DNA from: JBKJVQ01 sp046717125
GTDB lineage: Bacteria > Pseudomonadota > Alphaproteobacteria > Rhizobiales > Methyloligellaceae
Length of the DNA stretch: 13,786 nt
Assembly: GCA_046717125.1 (NCBI GenBank)
Contig: JBKJVQ010000051.1
Span: forward strand, 1-13,786
Reading direction: 5' to 3'
Both the position numbers and the translations under genes were made by a program. Below, one piece after another: positions 13,251 to 13,786 of this stretch (position 1 is its first letter; the number at the start of each line of letters is the position of its first letter). The notes below the pieces were generated by a model. It saw only the letters and a program-made list of their open reading frames with translations, made no database searches and was not told where the DNA came from.

Positions 13251-13786
13251 CTACGACTTCCCTCCGCCCTCGTACGTGACGACCCGATAGAGGTAGATCA
13301 GAACGATCCCCCCAATGACCATATACGTCACCGGATCGAGATAGTCGGCAACGCGCGTGTATTGACTTTCGAGCAGGTAACCCGCCAGTGTCAGGACCGA
13401 CGTCCACAGCAACGATCCGGCCGCCGTTATCAGGATAAACGGGACGATCGGCATGCAGACGAGACCTGCCGGCACCGAGATCAGGGTACGGATCGTCGGT
13501 ATAAGGCGGCCGAAAAAAACGCTCGCGTAACCGTGCCGCTCGAACCACCCGGCCGCATTGTGCAGGTCGTCCGGCGAAAGCGTCAGCCAGCGGCCGTGCC
13601 GTCCGGCGAACGCCTTCAGCCGCTCGCGGCCGCACCAGCGGCCGGCGAGATACCAGGGCGCAGCGCCGATGACGGAGCCGAGTGTGCCGGCGGCCACGAC
13701 GCCCGCGAAGTTCAGATCGCCCCGCGCCGCCGTGAACCCAGCAAGCGGCATGATCGCCTCGGACGGGATCGGCGGAAAGATGTTTT
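13251..13786 (-). CDS. DedA-family inner-membrane protein (5' end outside window)
   Basis: The open frame continues past the window edge: translation of the last bases gives NIFPPIPSEAIMPLAGF, the motif after the first hydrophobic region of DedA/SNARE-associated proteins. Further marks are AGTLGSVIGAAPWYLAGRWCGRERL, the cytoplasmic loop with WFERHGYASVFFGRLIPTIRTLISVPAGLVCM (F-x-x-R-x-x-P-x-x-R-x-x-x-x-x-x-A-G), and hydrophobic segments PFILITAAGSLLWTSVLTLA and VIGGIVLIYLYRV. DedA proteins are polytopic membrane proteins, thought to act as lipid (undecaprenyl phosphate or phospholipid) transporters and needed for envelope homeostasis. About 178 residues are visible; only the N-terminal part (roughly 30-40 residues in the family) is missing. 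The ATG at 13751 is internal, not the start. It converges on ppc across the palindromic element. Confidence 0.9.
   Translation of the reverse strand, partial: NIFPPIPSEAIMPLAGFTAARGDLNFAGVVAAGTLGSVIGAAPWYLAGRWCGRERLKAFAGRHGRWLTLSPDDLHNAAGWFERHGYASVFFGRLIPTIRTLISVPAGLVCMPIVPFILITAAGSLLWTSVLTLAGYLLESQYTRVADYLDPVTYMVIGGIVLIYLYRVVTYEGGGKS

Noticed and set aside
13003..13635. A 210-codon minus-strand open frame over the palindromic element and DedA gene
   Set aside because: It overlaps the DedA gene in another frame and extends through the intergenic repeat; the DedA frame has the family motifs.

Overview
The window reads as part of the chromosome of an alphaproteobacterium, most likely Hyphomicrobiales (Rhizobiales). 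The grounds are high G+C, a DUF6894 protein, an HWE-type histidine kinase fused to CheB and CheR domains, a GGAAC-N16-CGTT (EcfG-type) promoter, and G+C-rich palindromic intergenic elements. The genus cannot be told from this sequence. I see no rRNA, tRNA, CRISPR array or intact insertion sequence.

Left part (1-2770): the last 31 codons of an amidohydrolase (probably nagA) are followed by a frameshifted serine-recombinase relic and a small unknown minus-strand gene. Next comes a minus-strand pair: a ribbon-helix-helix (CopG-like) regulator and, 34 bases downstream, a PHB-depolymerase-type alpha/beta hydrolase. The regulator's promoter has a TTGACA -35 box. Its -10 region and ribosome binding site are overlaid by a perfect 16-bp palindrome plus a third half-site 11 bp away, which looks like an autoregulatory operator.

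Middle (2820-5700): the same intergenic region carries, facing the other way, an EcfG-type promoter in front of an exported HSL-family esterase with an acidic tail. That gene ends at a strong intrinsic terminator. After it lie a 5'-truncated zinc-type alcohol/formaldehyde dehydrogenase (only the NAD-binding half remains), a DUF6894 gene on the minus strand, and a gene-poor stretch leading to a Crp/Fnr-type regulator.

Right part (5695-13786): the Crp/Fnr gene converges on a 1169-residue CheB-CheR-PAS-HWE kinase whose CheB catalytic aspartate is replaced by asparagine. Phosphoenolpyruvate carboxylase (ppc) is divergent from the kinase and is complete, with catalytic and aspartate-inhibition residues present. 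A composite palindromic element separates ppc from a DedA-family membrane protein cut by the window end.

The common thread, by inference, is signalling and stress response: an HWE kinase, a Crp/Fnr regulator, a DUF6894 protein and an EcfG-type promoter lie close together. PEP carboxylase and the amidohydrolase look like ordinary metabolic neighbours. The recombinase and dehydrogenase relics show that the left half has been rearranged. The most unusual locus is 1037-4166, where two different hydrolases are expressed divergently from one compact region bearing both an RHH-type operator and a stress-type promoter.
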